A DNA stretch of 58,408 nt from Desulfarculus sp. (GCA_016218705.1 JACRDC010000074.1:1-58408), one strand, 5' to 3'; shown: positions 25,452-33,595, counted from the first letter of the stretch. Notes: generated from the letters alone by a model not told the origin. Made by a program: numbers and translations.

Positions 25452-25942
25452 GCCCAGGCCAGGCCCAAGGCCAGCCAGTGCTGCTCTGCGAGCGCATGCT
25501 GGGCCGCCTGGCCACCTGGCTGAGAATTCTGGGCTACGACGCCCCCCTGATCGAGCGCCCGCCGGCCATGACGCCGCCGGGCGCCGTGCTTCTCACCCGG
25601 CGGCAGCGCCTGGCTGGGCGGTCGGGGGTGCTATTGGTGAGCCATGACCGCCTGGAGGACCAACTGCGCCAGGTCTTGGGCGAGCTGGGCCTGCGGCCCC
25701 AGCCCAACCAGTGGTTCTCGCGCTGTCTGGCCTGCAACCAGGCCGTGGAGCCCCTGGAGCGCTCGGAGGCCCTGGGCCTGGTGCCGGACCACACCCTGGC
25801 CACGGCCCCTGGCTTCACCCGCTGCCCGGCCTGTGGCAAGATATTCTGGCCAGGCTCCCATGGCCAGCGGGCGGCCCAGCGGATAGAGGCCCTGCTGGCC
25901 AGCCTGCCGGCGGCCGTGCTGGACCAGGGGCCGGAAGCCTAG
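25448..25942 (+). CDS. Mut7-C RNase-domain protein
   Basis: A 164-residue protein of the Mut7-C family, a PIN-like nuclease fold plus zinc ribbon. The N-terminal signature is LLCERMLGRLATWLRILGYDA, a conserved aspartate sits in VSHDRLEDQL, and the zinc cysteines are CLAC (about 97-100) and CPAC (about 124-127). RNase activity is inferred from the fold. The stop codon overlaps that of the convergent GDT1 gene within a shared CTAG (25939-25942). Confidence 0.85.
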   Translation: MSPGQAQGQPVLLCERMLGRLATWLRILGYDAPLIERPPAMTPPGAVLLTRRQRLAGRSGVLLVSHDRLEDQLRQVLGELGLRPQPNQWFSRCLACNQAVEPLERSEALGLVPDHTLATAPGFTRCPACGKIFWPGSHGQRAAQRIEALLASLPAAVLDQGPEA

Positions 25943-26514
25943 AACAGGCCCAGCTTCTTAAGCCCCTGTCCGGCGTAGACAATCCCCACCAGGAAGAAGA
26001 TGGCCGCCGCGCCCAGCTTCACCGCCCGCTCGGGCAGGCGCTTGCCCAGGTGCTGGCCCAGCCAGATGGCCAGGCCGTCGGAGGCCACCATGCCCAGGCT
26101 GGAGCCCAGCCAAACCCCCACGGTGGGCTGGCCGGCGGCCAGGGTCACGGTGCCCAGCATGGTCTTGTCGCCCAGCTCGGCCAGGAAGAAGGTCACGAAG
26201 ACGATGAGAAAGGGCGAGGTGAGGCGGCGGGCCGGGGCGTCCTCGCCGTCCAGGGTGTCGCCGCGCAGGGTCCAGGCCCCAAAGGCGACAAAGGCCAGGC
26301 CCGACAAGAGCTCCACCCAGCCCGGGGCCAGCAGGTGGGCCGACAGGCCCCCCAGGGCCACCGAGAGCAGGTGCACCAAGAGCGTGGCCACCAAAACGCC
26401 CCACAGCACCACCAGGGCCTTGAAGCGGGTGGCCAGGGTCAAGGCCACCAGTTGGGTCTTGTCGCCCAACTCGGCCAAAAAGATCAGGCCCAGCGAGAGC
26501 CAGAAACCATCCAT
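25939..26514 (-). CDS. TMEM165/GDT1-family Mn(II) exporter
   Basis: A 191-residue membrane protein with six helices and two inverted copies of the family's metal-binding motif, ELGDKTQLVAL (about 15-25) and ELGDKTMLGTV (about 112-122). Members export Mn2+ (some move Ca2+/H+). The ATG has GGAGGCGCC upstream. A yybP-ykoY manganese riboswitch lies in the leader at 26721-26840, which strongly supports Mn2+ export as the role. A dispersed hairpin element is inserted between riboswitch and gene. Confidence 0.93.
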   Translation of the reverse strand: MDGFWLSLGLIFLAELGDKTQLVALTLATRFKALVVLWGVLVATLLVHLLSVALGGLSAHLLAPGWVELLSGLAFVAFGAWTLRGDTLDGEDAPARRLTSPFLIVFVTFFLAELGDKTMLGTVTLAAGQPTVGVWLGSSLGMVASDGLAIWLGQHLGKRLPERAVKLGAAAIFFLVGIVYAGQGLKKLGLF

Positions 26515-26565
26515 CAGGCGCCTCCACGCGTTCGGTCAGGTCTTGCCGTGGTGGTGGCAGGGGTC

Positions 26566-26719
26566 ATACCAAGTTGCGAGCAAACCAACAGTTTGATCGC
26601 AACTTGGTATGCGGGCCATGGATGGCCCGCCGGGCGCGTAAGCGCCCGGGAGGCCGGGCAAAACCACGCTTTTGCCCGGCCGATTACCAATCAAAGCCAT
26701 GGATGGCTTTGATTGGTAT
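26566..26719. repeat. Five-hairpin dispersed element, copy 2 (inverted relative to copy 1)
   Basis: The same five stems as at 5528-5687 but in reverse order: ATACCAAGTTGCGA stem at 26566-26610, then 26613-26630, 26631-26650, 26653-26679, and TACCAATCAAAGCCAT/ATGGCTTTGATTGGTA at 26685-26718. Outer ends are ATACCAA and TTGGTAT, a terminal inverted repeat. The last stem has CC...GG where copy 1 has GC...GC, so pairing is preserved by a matched change. It abuts the riboswitch poly-T and lies inside the exporter leader. Confidence 0.88.
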
Positions 26720-26720
26720 T

Positions 26721-26760
26721 AAAAAAAAAGACCAATGCACCACCATGGGTGCAAAGGTCT
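26721..26760 (-). terminator. Riboswitch-controlled intrinsic terminator
   Basis: Reading leftward, a stem AGACC-TTT-GCACC ... GGTGC-ATT-GGTCT (26760 to 26729) is followed by nine T residues (26729-26721). Its 5' arm contains the CCTTTGC needed for riboswitch stem P1, so the two structures exclude each other: Mn2+-bound aptamer should prevent termination. Confidence 0.85.
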
Positions 26761-26840
26761 CGCTAAGCCTAATGTGGCCGGTAAAGCCAGGCCCGCGGGC
26801 CAGTATGTTGACTTTACCTGACTAGCTACTCCCCTCTGCG
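26751..26840 (-). ncRNA. yybP-ykoY manganese riboswitch
   Basis: Reading leftward from 26840, the RNA has the conserved AGGGGAGTAGCT (26835-26824), then GTCAACATACTGG, GGCTTTACCGGCCACA, and AGCGAGACCTTTGC (26764-26751), matching the yybP-ykoY aptamer core. P1 pairs GCAGAGG (26839-26833) with CCTTTGC (26757-26751). The aptamer senses Mn2+; the downstream gene is a GDT1-type Mn exporter, the expected partner. Confidence 0.9.
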
Positions 26841-26849
26841 GAGAATTGA

Positions 26850-26878
26850 ATTCTAGGCCAGGGGCGCGCGGCTGGCAA
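26850..26878 (-). promoter_or_regulatory. Sigma-70 promoter of the riboswitch-exporter transcript
   Basis: Reading leftward, TTGCCA (26873-26878) and TAGAAT (26850-26855) are 17 bases apart. The expected start of transcription, about 26843, is just before riboswitch stem P1. Confidence 0.75.
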
Positions 26879-26926
26879 GGACAAAATCCGCCGCGCCCAC
26901 GGCCAAGCCAGTTCAACCACTCCGGC

Positions 26927-27751
26927 CTACCAGGTTACCCGCGTCACATTGGCCAGGCCGCCCACCAGCAGGTAGAGGCAGAAGGCCATCACCGCGAAGC
27001 CGAAGACCAGGAACAGCAGGCGCCGGGCCGGCGCGGCCGGCTGCACCAGGGCGCCCGGCAAGGCGCCCGTCTGCTCCAGGCGCTCCACCCAGGCCGCCCG
27101 CTCGCCCCGGGAGGCCTCAAGGGACACGCTGCCCTCGAACATGGCCATGTCCATGGGGAAGCTGTGGGGCCGCAGGTGGCCGATGAAAAAGTGGATCAAA
27201 AACACGTGGGCCATGGCCAGGGCCGCCTCCAGGCGGTGCACCCACAGGGCCAGGTTAATGCCCCAGCCGGGCATGAGCGCGCTGCTGGCCAGGGGGTCCC
27301 AGAGGAGCAGGCCGGTGCCGCCGATGATGGCCATGCCCCAGAACACGGCCCAGTAGTCGAACTTCTCCCAATAGCCCCAGCGGTCGAAGCGGGGATGGTT
27401 GGTCAGGCCCAGCATCCAGCCCACGTGCTGGAAGAACTGCTTGAGGTCGGCCGGGGCCGGGGCGATGGAGTCGGGACCCAGGACCGCGGCCAGGCCGCGG
27501 CGGCGCAGGGTGGCCAGCAGATAGAGCACGTGCGCCACGAACAGGGCCAGCATGCACAGGCCCACGTACTTGTGCACGGTCAGGCTGGCCTCGTAGCCGC
27601 CGAAGAGCCGGCCCACACCCTGGCCCCAGGGCGTCTCGCTGAACAGGCGGGCCAGTCCCGTGGCCGACTGGATGGCGAAGCACAGCATCAGGGTGACATG
27701 GAACAGCCTCTGGGCCGGGCTGAAGCGGCGCAGGCGGGCCTCAGTGCTCAT
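26927..27751 (-). CDS. Cytochrome b (b561/thiosulfate-reductase-type) membrane subunit
   Basis: A 274-residue membrane protein with five hydrophobic helices. Haem-ligand histidines are likely in RLFHVTLMLCF (17), VHKYVGLCML (about 59) and AHVLYLL (about 72), LWVHRLEAALAMAHVFLIHFFIGH (about 173-193). This is the di-haem b-type anchor of quinol-oxidising complexes. It is the last gene of the cytochrome operon, overlapping the trihaem gene by 11 bases, and should pass electrons between the quinone pool and the two c-type cytochromes. Confidence 0.88.
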   Translation of the reverse strand: MSTEARLRRFSPAQRLFHVTLMLCFAIQSATGLARLFSETPWGQGVGRLFGGYEASLTVHKYVGLCMLALFVAHVLYLLATLRRRGLAAVLGPDSIAPAPADLKQFFQHVGWMLGLTNHPRFDRWGYWEKFDYWAVFWGMAIIGGTGLLLWDPLASSALMPGWGINLALWVHRLEAALAMAHVFLIHFFIGHLRPHSFPMDMAMFEGSVSLEASRGERAAWVERLEQTGALPGALVQPAAPARRLLFLVFGFAVMAFCLYLLVGGLANVTRVTW

Positions 27752-28430
27752 GGCGGCCCTCCTTGATCTTGTGGATGAACTCCCTGAGACCCCAGACCAA
27801 GGCGTGGGGGATGAACAAGGCGAAGGTGCCCACGGCCAGGGCCATCATGATCCAGAAGACGTAGAAGAGCAGGGGGAAGCTCTTCTGGGTGGCCAGGGAG
27901 GTGGGCAAGGGCTCGTGCACCACGTAGGTGGCAAAGCTGGCGCTGGCCCCGGCGTGGCACTTGGCGCAGACATAGGCGTGCCGCCGGATGGGGTTCAAGG
28001 GCGAGTAGTAGTGGTTGACGCTGGCCATGGGCTCGCCGCCGTGGCACTGGCGGCAGGTGATCTTGGCCCGGGTGGCGTGCATGGAGCGGGCCTGCTCGGG
28101 GTGGCACTCCTGGCAGGTGCGCCGCTCATAGAACTTGATGCCTTGGTGGGCGTCGCTCAAAAAGCCCAGGCCCACCAAGGCGGAGACCTGGGTGCTGGCG
28201 CTGACCACGCCCTTGCGGGCCTGGGGGCCGCCTGGCACATAGGGCAGCATGCGGCGGGGGCGCACCTCGTACTCCTCGTAGAAGCCGGTGCTCATCTCCC
28301 GCTCGCGGTAGCGGCTGATGGGGCTGGTGACCTCCTCGGCGGCCCCGGCCCAGCCGGGCCAGGCCGCCAGCACGGCGGCCAGGCCCAGCAGGAGGTGTAA
28401 TCCCCGGCGCCTACTTCTTGAGGCCGACAT
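27741..28430 (-). CDS. Trihaem c-type cytochrome with C-terminal membrane anchor
   Basis: A 229-residue protein with a signal peptide (residues ~1-30, ending AGAAEE), three CxxCH haem sites (CQECH about 106-110, CRQCH about 125-129, CAKCH about 152-156) and a membrane helix at about 188-210, leaving a short cytoplasmic tail. The haem domain is therefore periplasmic. It overlaps both neighbours (octahaem gene by 20 bases, cytochrome b by 11), so subunit synthesis is tightly coupled. Confidence 0.88.
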   Translation of the reverse strand: MSASRSRRRGLHLLLGLAAVLAAWPGWAGAAEEVTSPISRYREREMSTGFYEEYEVRPRRMLPYVPGGPQARKGVVSASTQVSALVGLGFLSDAHQGIKFYERRTCQECHPEQARSMHATRAKITCRQCHGGEPMASVNHYYSPLNPIRRHAYVCAKCHAGASASFATYVVHEPLPTSLATQKSFPLLFYVFWIMMALAVGTFALFIPHALVWGLREFIHKIKEGRHEH

Positions 28431-29691
28431 TCTTCATGCCCTCCAGCACGGGACCCTGGGGCTTGGGCATCGTGGCCAGGGCGTCGAACCTGGCCTGGAG
28501 CTGGGCCAGGTCGTCCTTCTTGTGCCGGTGGCAGGTCTGGCAGGAGTTGGGTATCACCGGGTTGGCCAGGGTGTCCCGGGGCAACAGGGCCACGAAGACG
28601 TGGGAATGCAGGTCGCCGGACTCGGCGCTCTGGGCGATGCGCGGCATGTGGCAGCCCACGCAGTTGCCAAAGGAGTGAATGGAGTGGGCCTGGTTGTTGT
28701 TCACCACCTGGTGGCAGCTTAAGCACTGCTGCGACCCCGAATGCTTGGTCTGGGAGCGGGTGGGGGCCATGCCCAGTTGGTGCACGTAGTGGCAGGAGGT
28801 GCAGGTGACGCCCTCGGTGGCGTGCTTGGACTGGCGCCAGTCTATGTACTGCTGGTGGTGGCCCTTGGAGAACTCGTTGGCGTAGAGGTGCACAGGGTCG
28901 CCGGCCCCGAAGGAGGTGGACTTGAAGAAGGGCCCCAGGGCCTTGCCGGGCAGGTAGCCCACCGGCCACTCGATGCCCTTTTGGGTGGTGGAATGGCCCC
29001 GGTTGTGGCAGGAGCCGCAGACCTGCACGGCCACGCCGGTGGGCAGCTTGGAGGGGTTGACGATGGTCTGGCGCTTATCGAAGACCGCCGTCTTGGGCAG
29101 GGCCACGTGGTGGGAGCCCGGGCCGTGGCAGGCCTCGCAGCCGATGCCAGGCTCGGAGAAGGTGTTCTTCTCCAGGTCCACGCCCGTGGCGTGGCAGGAG
29201 CCGCAGCCCTTGATCCAGGGCTTCTTGTCCCAGGTGGCCTCGTTGTAGTTCACCCAGCGGTCGGTGTCCAGGTTGTACTGCACCGGTGCGATGTAGAGGA
29301 CCTTGTCCTTCTCCACCATGTAACGCTGCTTCCACTGGTTGCCGATGGTGTAGACCACCTCCTCGGCCTTGGGGATGTATATCTGGTCGGCGGGCACCTT
29401 GAGCTTGGCGCTCAGCTTGTCCAGGTCGGCCCTGATGACGGCGGGGTCCAGGGTGGTGACCATGGCGTCGCGGTTTTGGCGTACATCCTGGAGCATGCGG
29501 CTGTGCAGGGTGGCCTTCCAGGAGTCATAGTGCTCCAGGTGGCAGACCTTGCACTGCTCCGAGGTCACGTAGGTCTTGGGCTTGGCCAGAAGTTCCTTGG
29601 TGTTGATGGCCGGCTCGCCGGAACCGCAGCCTGCCAGGCTCACCAACCAGAGCGCCCAGGCGCCCCAAGCCGCTAACTTGATTGCCCGCAT
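28411..29691 (-). CDS. Octahaem c-type cytochrome lipoprotein
   Basis: A 426-residue lipoprotein (lipobox LAGC at about 19-22) with eight CxxCH motifs in order: CKVCH, CGSCH, CEACH, CGSCH, CTSCH, CLSCH, CVGCH, CQTCH. All are standard histidine-ligated sites; no CxxCK of NrfA is present. The organisation resembles cytochrome c554/octahaem families. First gene of the three-gene operon, preceded by a consensus promoter. Probably the terminal or extracytoplasmic electron carrier of a quinol-linked complex, comparable in layout to Geobacter Cbc complexes. Natural electron acceptor not predictable. Confidence 0.9.
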   Translation of the reverse strand: MRAIKLAAWGAWALWLVSLAGCGSGEPAINTKELLAKPKTYVTSEQCKVCHLEHYDSWKATLHSRMLQDVRQNRDAMVTTLDPAVIRADLDKLSAKLKVPADQIYIPKAEEVVYTIGNQWKQRYMVEKDKVLYIAPVQYNLDTDRWVNYNEATWDKKPWIKGCGSCHATGVDLEKNTFSEPGIGCEACHGPGSHHVALPKTAVFDKRQTIVNPSKLPTGVAVQVCGSCHNRGHSTTQKGIEWPVGYLPGKALGPFFKSTSFGAGDPVHLYANEFSKGHHQQYIDWRQSKHATEGVTCTSCHYVHQLGMAPTRSQTKHSGSQQCLSCHQVVNNNQAHSIHSFGNCVGCHMPRIAQSAESGDLHSHVFVALLPRDTLANPVIPNSCQTCHRHKKDDLAQLQARFDALATMPKPQGPVLEGMKNVGLKK

Positions 29692-29785
29692 TTCGCCCTC
29701 CCCTGGCCATGATGGCGTGTTTCAGACTGGCTAAAAGTTGTGCCCGAGCGCCCCTTTTATCGAGGAGAATAATCTATATATTAAA

Positions 29786-29815
29786 ACTATAGGCTTTCGG
29801 GTTCAGACGTGTCAA
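29786..29815 (-). promoter_or_regulatory. Strong sigma-70 promoter of the cytochrome operon
   Basis: Reading leftward, a perfect TTGACA (29810-29815) and TATAGT (29786-29791) are 18 bases apart, followed by an AT-rich initiation region. The octahaem gene starts 94 bases beyond the -10 box, leaving a leader of roughly 85 bases. Confidence 0.8.
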
Positions 29816-29855
29816 ACCCCAATGGCTTGATGGCGGCGGGTACCTTGGCCAGGCT

Positions 29856-30896
29856 TCACCGCCCGGCCGTGGCCAGGGCCGGGTCACCTAGGTTAGCAGG
29901 GGCAATCTTGCGCTGGCCGGCCTCGATCTGCTTGACCATGGCCACCAGGGCCAGGTTGACCGGCGTGGGCACCCCCAGCCCAGCGCCCTTCTGGCATATG
30001 TAGCCGTTGAGATAGTCAATCTCCGTGGGGCGGCCGCGCTCCAGGGATTGCAGGCTGGAGGACTTGAGCCGGCGGTACTTGAAGCCGATGGCCCGGATGG
30101 TCAGGCCGCGGCGCCAGCGGTCAATAAGGCCGTCGCCCTTTAGGAAGCGGTGATAGTCCAGCTTGCCGCCGCCGCCGGGCTCCACCTTTAGCCCCATGGC
30201 CGTGGCCACGGCCAGGGCCTCGCGCATCACCGCCGTGAAGATCACCCGGGCCTGGGGCTGGGCCAGCATCTGCCCCAGGTACAGGCCGCTGATGGCCCCC
30301 AGGGTGTTGATGCAGGAGTTGACTATGAGCTTGGAGTAGAGCTCGCCCAGGATGTTGGCGCTGACCCGGCAGGGCACCACCACGCCGAGCATATTAGCCA
30401 GAAATTCCAGGTGGGGCAGGGGCCGGCCCTCCAGGTCGCCCAGCACGAACTCGCCGGTGCTGGTCATCTCCAACTGCCCCGGTCCCAGCATGGTGGCCCC
30501 CCAGCCCACCACGCAGCCCACCACCCGGTCCCGCCCCAGCACCGAGGCCAGGGCCTCCTCGCAGATGCCGTTTTGCAGCGACACCACCAGGGAGCGCTCA
30601 TGCAGCAAGGGCAACAACTCCCTGGCCGCGGCAATAGCCTCGGTGGCCTTGGTGGCCAAAAGCACCAGGTCCTGGGGGCCGCCCAGATCGGCGATATTGG
30701 CCACGGCCCTCACCGGTTGCTGAAAGGCGCCGCGCACCCCCAAGATGCGCAAGCCCGGGCCATTGGCCAGGTCGGCCACCTCCTGGTGCTTGCAGACCAG
30801 CGTGAGGTCCCAGCCCTCGCGGGCCAGGTGGGCGGCCACGATGCCGCCGATGGCCCCGGCGCCGATGACCGCCAGGCGGGCGTTCTTGTCCAGCAT
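29856..30896 (-). CDS. 2-dehydropantoate 2-reductase-like (ApbA/PanE family)
   Basis: A 346-residue NAD(P)-dependent reductase. The N-terminal Rossmann motif is AVIGAGAIGGIVAAHLA (about 8-24); the family segment NGICEEALASVLG follows in mid-protein, and the C-terminal helical domain has KLIVNSCINTLGAISG with the conserved lysine and asparagine. It would reduce ketopantoate to pantoate for coenzyme A synthesis, but paralogues act on other 2-oxo acids. It is longer than PanE (~300). ATG 30896 is used, with GAGG upstream, not the TTG before it. Confidence 0.82.
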   Translation of the reverse strand: MLDKNARLAVIGAGAIGGIVAAHLAREGWDLTLVCKHQEVADLANGPGLRILGVRGAFQQPVRAVANIADLGGPQDLVLLATKATEAIAAARELLPLLHERSLVVSLQNGICEEALASVLGRDRVVGCVVGWGATMLGPGQLEMTSTGEFVLGDLEGRPLPHLEFLANMLGVVVPCRVSANILGELYSKLIVNSCINTLGAISGLYLGQMLAQPQARVIFTAVMREALAVATAMGLKVEPGGGGKLDYHRFLKGDGLIDRWRRGLTIRAIGFKYRRLKSSSLQSLERGRPTEIDYLNGYICQKGAGLGVPTPVNLALVAMVKQIEAGQRKIAPANLGDPALATAGR

Positions 30897-30941
30897 CAAT
30901 TCATTCCTCGCGATGATGATTGCGGCCCGCCGGCTGGCGGC

Positions 30942-32210
30942 CTAGGGATACACGCCCCTGAGCTCCTGGGCCTTGGCCACCCGCTCGATGCCCAGCATCA
31001 GGGCGGCGATGCGCATGGGCAGGTTCTTCTGTTGGCTGATGGCCAGCACCTCGTTGAAGGCCTTGCGCATGATCTCGCTCAGGCGCCGGTCTATCTCCTC
31101 CTCGTTCCACAAGAGGTTTTGCAGGTTCTGCACCCACTCGAAGTAGCTGACGGTGACGCCGCCGGCGTTGGCCAGGATGTCGGGCACCATGAAGACCCGG
31201 TTGTCGTGCAGCACCTCGTCGGCCTCGGGCGTGGTGGGTCCGTTGGCGCCCTCCACGATGATGCGCGCCCGCACCTTGCCGGCGTTGGCCCCGGTGATGA
31301 CGCACTCCAGGGCGGCGGGAACCAGGATGTCGCAGTCCAACTCCAGAAGCTCGCCGTTGGTGATGTCCGAGGCCTCCAGGCGGTCGCTGATGAAGCACTG
31401 ATACTGGTTCTTGCAGGAGAGCACCCGCTCCACGTCCAGGCCCTTGGCGTTGAACACCCCGCCGTGGGAGTCGCTGATGGCCACCACCTTGGCCCCGGCG
31501 CGGGCAAAGAAGCGCGCGGCCACGCCGCCCACGTTGCCCGAGCCCTGCACGGCCACCCGGGCGCCCTCGATGTTCATGCCCAGCACCTTGGCCGCCTCGC
31601 AGGCGGTGATGAACACGCCCCGGCCCGTGGCCTCGAAGCGTCCCAGGGACCCCCCCAGCTCCAAGGGCTTGCCCGTGACCACGCCGGGCACGGTGTGGCC
31701 GTGCATGATGCTGTAGGTGTCCATGATCCAGGCCATGACCTGGGGATTGGTGTAGACGTCGGGCGCGGGGATGTCGCGCTCCGGACCCAGCACCGGCAGC
31801 AGTTCCCAGGTGAAGCGCCGGGTCAGGCGCTCCAGCTCGCGGGGGCTCATCTCCTTGGGGTTGCACTGCACGCCGCCCTTGGCCCCGCCAAAGGGGATGT
31901 TCACCACCGCCGCCTTCCAGGTCATCCACATGGCCAGAGCGCGCACCTCGTCAATCTCGGTGTCGGGGTGATAGCGGATGCCGCCCTTGAAGGGGCCGCG
32001 GGTGTCGTTGTGCTGCACGCGGTAGCCGGTGAACATGCGCAAGGAGCCGTCGTCCATGCGCACCGGGAAGTGCACGGTCAGCTCGCGCTTGGTGGCGGTG
32101 ATCTTCTGCATCACGCCGGGGTCTATGTCCAGGTGCTGGCTGGCCAGGGCCACCTGCTGGCGGGCCATGGCGGCGGGGTTGAGCCTGGCCGGGGCGGCGG
32201 GGTTGCTCAT
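30942..32210 (-). CDS. gdhA: Glutamate dehydrogenase (Glu/Leu/Phe/Val type)
   Basis: A 422-residue dehydrogenase. The substrate-binding lysines are in RGPFKGGIRYH (about 70-80) and IPFGGAKGGV (about 104-113), with the nucleotide-binding GSGNVGG near 220. It interconverts glutamate and 2-oxoglutarate plus ammonia. Length and motifs fit hexameric catabolic GDH better than leucine dehydrogenase. A GGAGG ribosome site and a good promoter precede it. It would recycle 2-oxoglutarate for the transaminations that feed IorAB. Confidence 0.93.
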   Translation of the reverse strand: MSNPAAPARLNPAAMARQQVALASQHLDIDPGVMQKITATKRELTVHFPVRMDDGSLRMFTGYRVQHNDTRGPFKGGIRYHPDTEIDEVRALAMWMTWKAAVVNIPFGGAKGGVQCNPKEMSPRELERLTRRFTWELLPVLGPERDIPAPDVYTNPQVMAWIMDTYSIMHGHTVPGVVTGKPLELGGSLGRFEATGRGVFITACEAAKVLGMNIEGARVAVQGSGNVGGVAARFFARAGAKVVAISDSHGGVFNAKGLDVERVLSCKNQYQCFISDRLEASDITNGELLELDCDILVPAALECVITGANAGKVRARIIVEGANGPTTPEADEVLHDNRVFMVPDILANAGGVTVSYFEWVQNLQNLLWNEEEIDRRLSEIMRKAFNEVLAISQQKNLPMRIAALMLGIERVAKAQELRGVYP

Positions 32211-32242
32211 GGGGCGTGCCTCCAGGTGGGGGTATGGATAAC

Positions 32243-32272
32243 ATCATAGACGCTGGGGGGCGCTGATGGCAA
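32243..32272 (-). promoter_or_regulatory. Sigma-70 promoter of gdhA
   Basis: Reading leftward, TTGCCA (32267-32272) and TATGAT (32243-32248) are 18 bases apart. The gene starts 33 bases beyond the -10 box. The rest of the 32211-32471 gap shows no gene and no clear promoter for the rightward methyltransferase. Confidence 0.7.
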
Positions 32273-32471
32273 TTGGCCTGGCGGCGAGCGGGCGGGAAAA
32301 GTCAGTGAAAGAAGTATCGGGGAAGGAGCGGACCGGGAGGTCGAGGCGGGCTGGCCGGATGGTGGGTGGCGCGGACGGCAACCTTACTTCGGGCCACCCG
32401 CGAGGGCGGGACGGTGCTAGGATGCGGCGGTGAGAATAAGCTGGAACCGGTAGTGGACGGGAGTGAGGTTG

Positions 32472-33293
32472 ATGCGCGAGTCCAGCGGGTATCTGGCCAG
32501 CGGGTTTCGTGACGTGGACGGCGATGCCGATCTGGCCAAGCTGACGGCCTGCCTGGGCTTCCTGGCGGGCTTGCCATCGTTTCAGGCCTACAAGGCCCGC
32601 TCATACCAGATGATGCGCCTCAAGCCGGGCCAGACCGTGGCCGACCTGGGTTGCGGCCTGGGCTTTGATCTGCCCGAGCTAGCCAGGCGCGTGCGCCCCG
32701 GCGGCAGAGTGGTGGGCCTGGACGCCAGCCGGCGGCTGCTGGCCCAGGCCCGGGAGGTGGCCGGCGGCCTGGAAGGAGTGGAGCTGGTCCAGGGCGACAT
32801 CCTGGCCCTGGGTTTCCCGGCCAACACCTTCGACGCCGTGCGGGTTGACCGCACGCTCCAGCACGTGACCGACCCTCGCCAGGCCATCGCCGAGATGCGC
32901 CGCGTGCTCAGGCCCGGTGGCTGGCTGGTGGCCGCCGAGCCGGACTGGGGCACCTTCGTGATTGACTGCCAGGACGTGGCCACCAGCGATCTGGTGGCAC
33001 AGCGCTGGCGGCAAGGTTTCCGCAATCCCCACATCGGGCGCGGCCTGGGGCGCATGCTGCGGGAAGAGGGCCTGGGCGAGGTGGCGGTGGAGGGCTTCAT
33101 CCTGCTGGCCCAGGGCCTGGAGGCCGTGGACATGGTCTACGACCTGTGCAAGACCGTGGAGATGCTAAAAGAGGAAGAAGGTCGGGAGCGAGAGCGCCTG
33201 GCGGCCTGGTTGGAGGACCTGCGGCGGCAGGACGCCAGCGCCGGGGTCAGCGCCTCGGTGACGCTGTTCTTGGCCTGCGGGCACAAGGTTTAG
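32472..33293 (+). CDS. SAM-dependent methyltransferase, class I
   Basis: A 273-residue methyltransferase. Motif I is VADLGCGLGFDLPELA (about 57-72), an acidic residue follows in VVGLDASRRLL, and post-I segments are GDILALGFPANTFDAVRVDRTLQHV and MRRVLRPGGWLVAAEP, the UbiE/Methyltransf_11 pattern. The substrate is unknown. ATG 32472 has GAGTGAGG upstream. No linked pathway genes. Confidence 0.85.
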   Translation: MRESSGYLASGFRDVDGDADLAKLTACLGFLAGLPSFQAYKARSYQMMRLKPGQTVADLGCGLGFDLPELARRVRPGGRVVGLDASRRLLAQAREVAGGLEGVELVQGDILALGFPANTFDAVRVDRTLQHVTDPRQAIAEMRRVLRPGGWLVAAEPDWGTFVIDCQDVATSDLVAQRWRQGFRNPHIGRGLGRMLREEGLGEVAVEGFILLAQGLEAVDMVYDLCKTVEMLKEEEGRERERLAAWLEDLRRQDASAGVSASVTLFLACGHKV

Positions 33294-33312
33294 GTGAGGC
33301 CGGGCCGGCGCG

Positions 33313-33513
33313 TCAGGAGGGGTCGCCGTCGGTCCGCGAATCAGAGGGCGGGGCGGTCACGCTGGGCGTCAGGCAGCAGTGGTCCACGGCCAGCTCCAGG
33401 GCGCGGGCCAGGTCCAGGGGCGAGCCCTCCAGGGCCTCGCCGTCCTGGGAAGGGTCGTCCAGCGGCCCGAAGTGGTCGAAAAACCAGCGGCCAAGTTGGC
33501 GCAAGAGGGCCAT
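33313..33513 (-). CDS. Small hypothetical protein, 66 residues
   Basis: I do not recognise it. The frame starts MALLRQLGRWFFDHFGPLDD with a GAGGCGGGAC ribosome site six bases upstream. It has an aromatic N-terminal helix and an acidic, disordered C-terminus ending DSRTDGDPS. It fills the gap between the methyltransferase and the acetyltransferase. Support is the ribosome site and position only. Confidence 0.4.
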   Translation of the reverse strand: MALLRQLGRWFFDHFGPLDDPSQDGEALEGSPLDLARALELAVDHCCLTPSVTAPPSDSRTDGDPS

Positions 33514-33595
33514 GTCCCGCCTCGCTTGGTATACACCTTAAGCTAGCAGGTATTAGGCGCCGGGTCAAACCGGGCGCTGAGGCGGGCGGCCTGGC

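Noticed and set aside
25939-25942. Overlap of two convergent stop codons in a shared CTAG
   Set aside because: Compact but common in dense genomes; no sign of function.
26574-26916. Short open frames on both strands across the riboswitch and repeat
   Set aside because: The region is explained by the promoter, aptamer, terminator and hairpin element.
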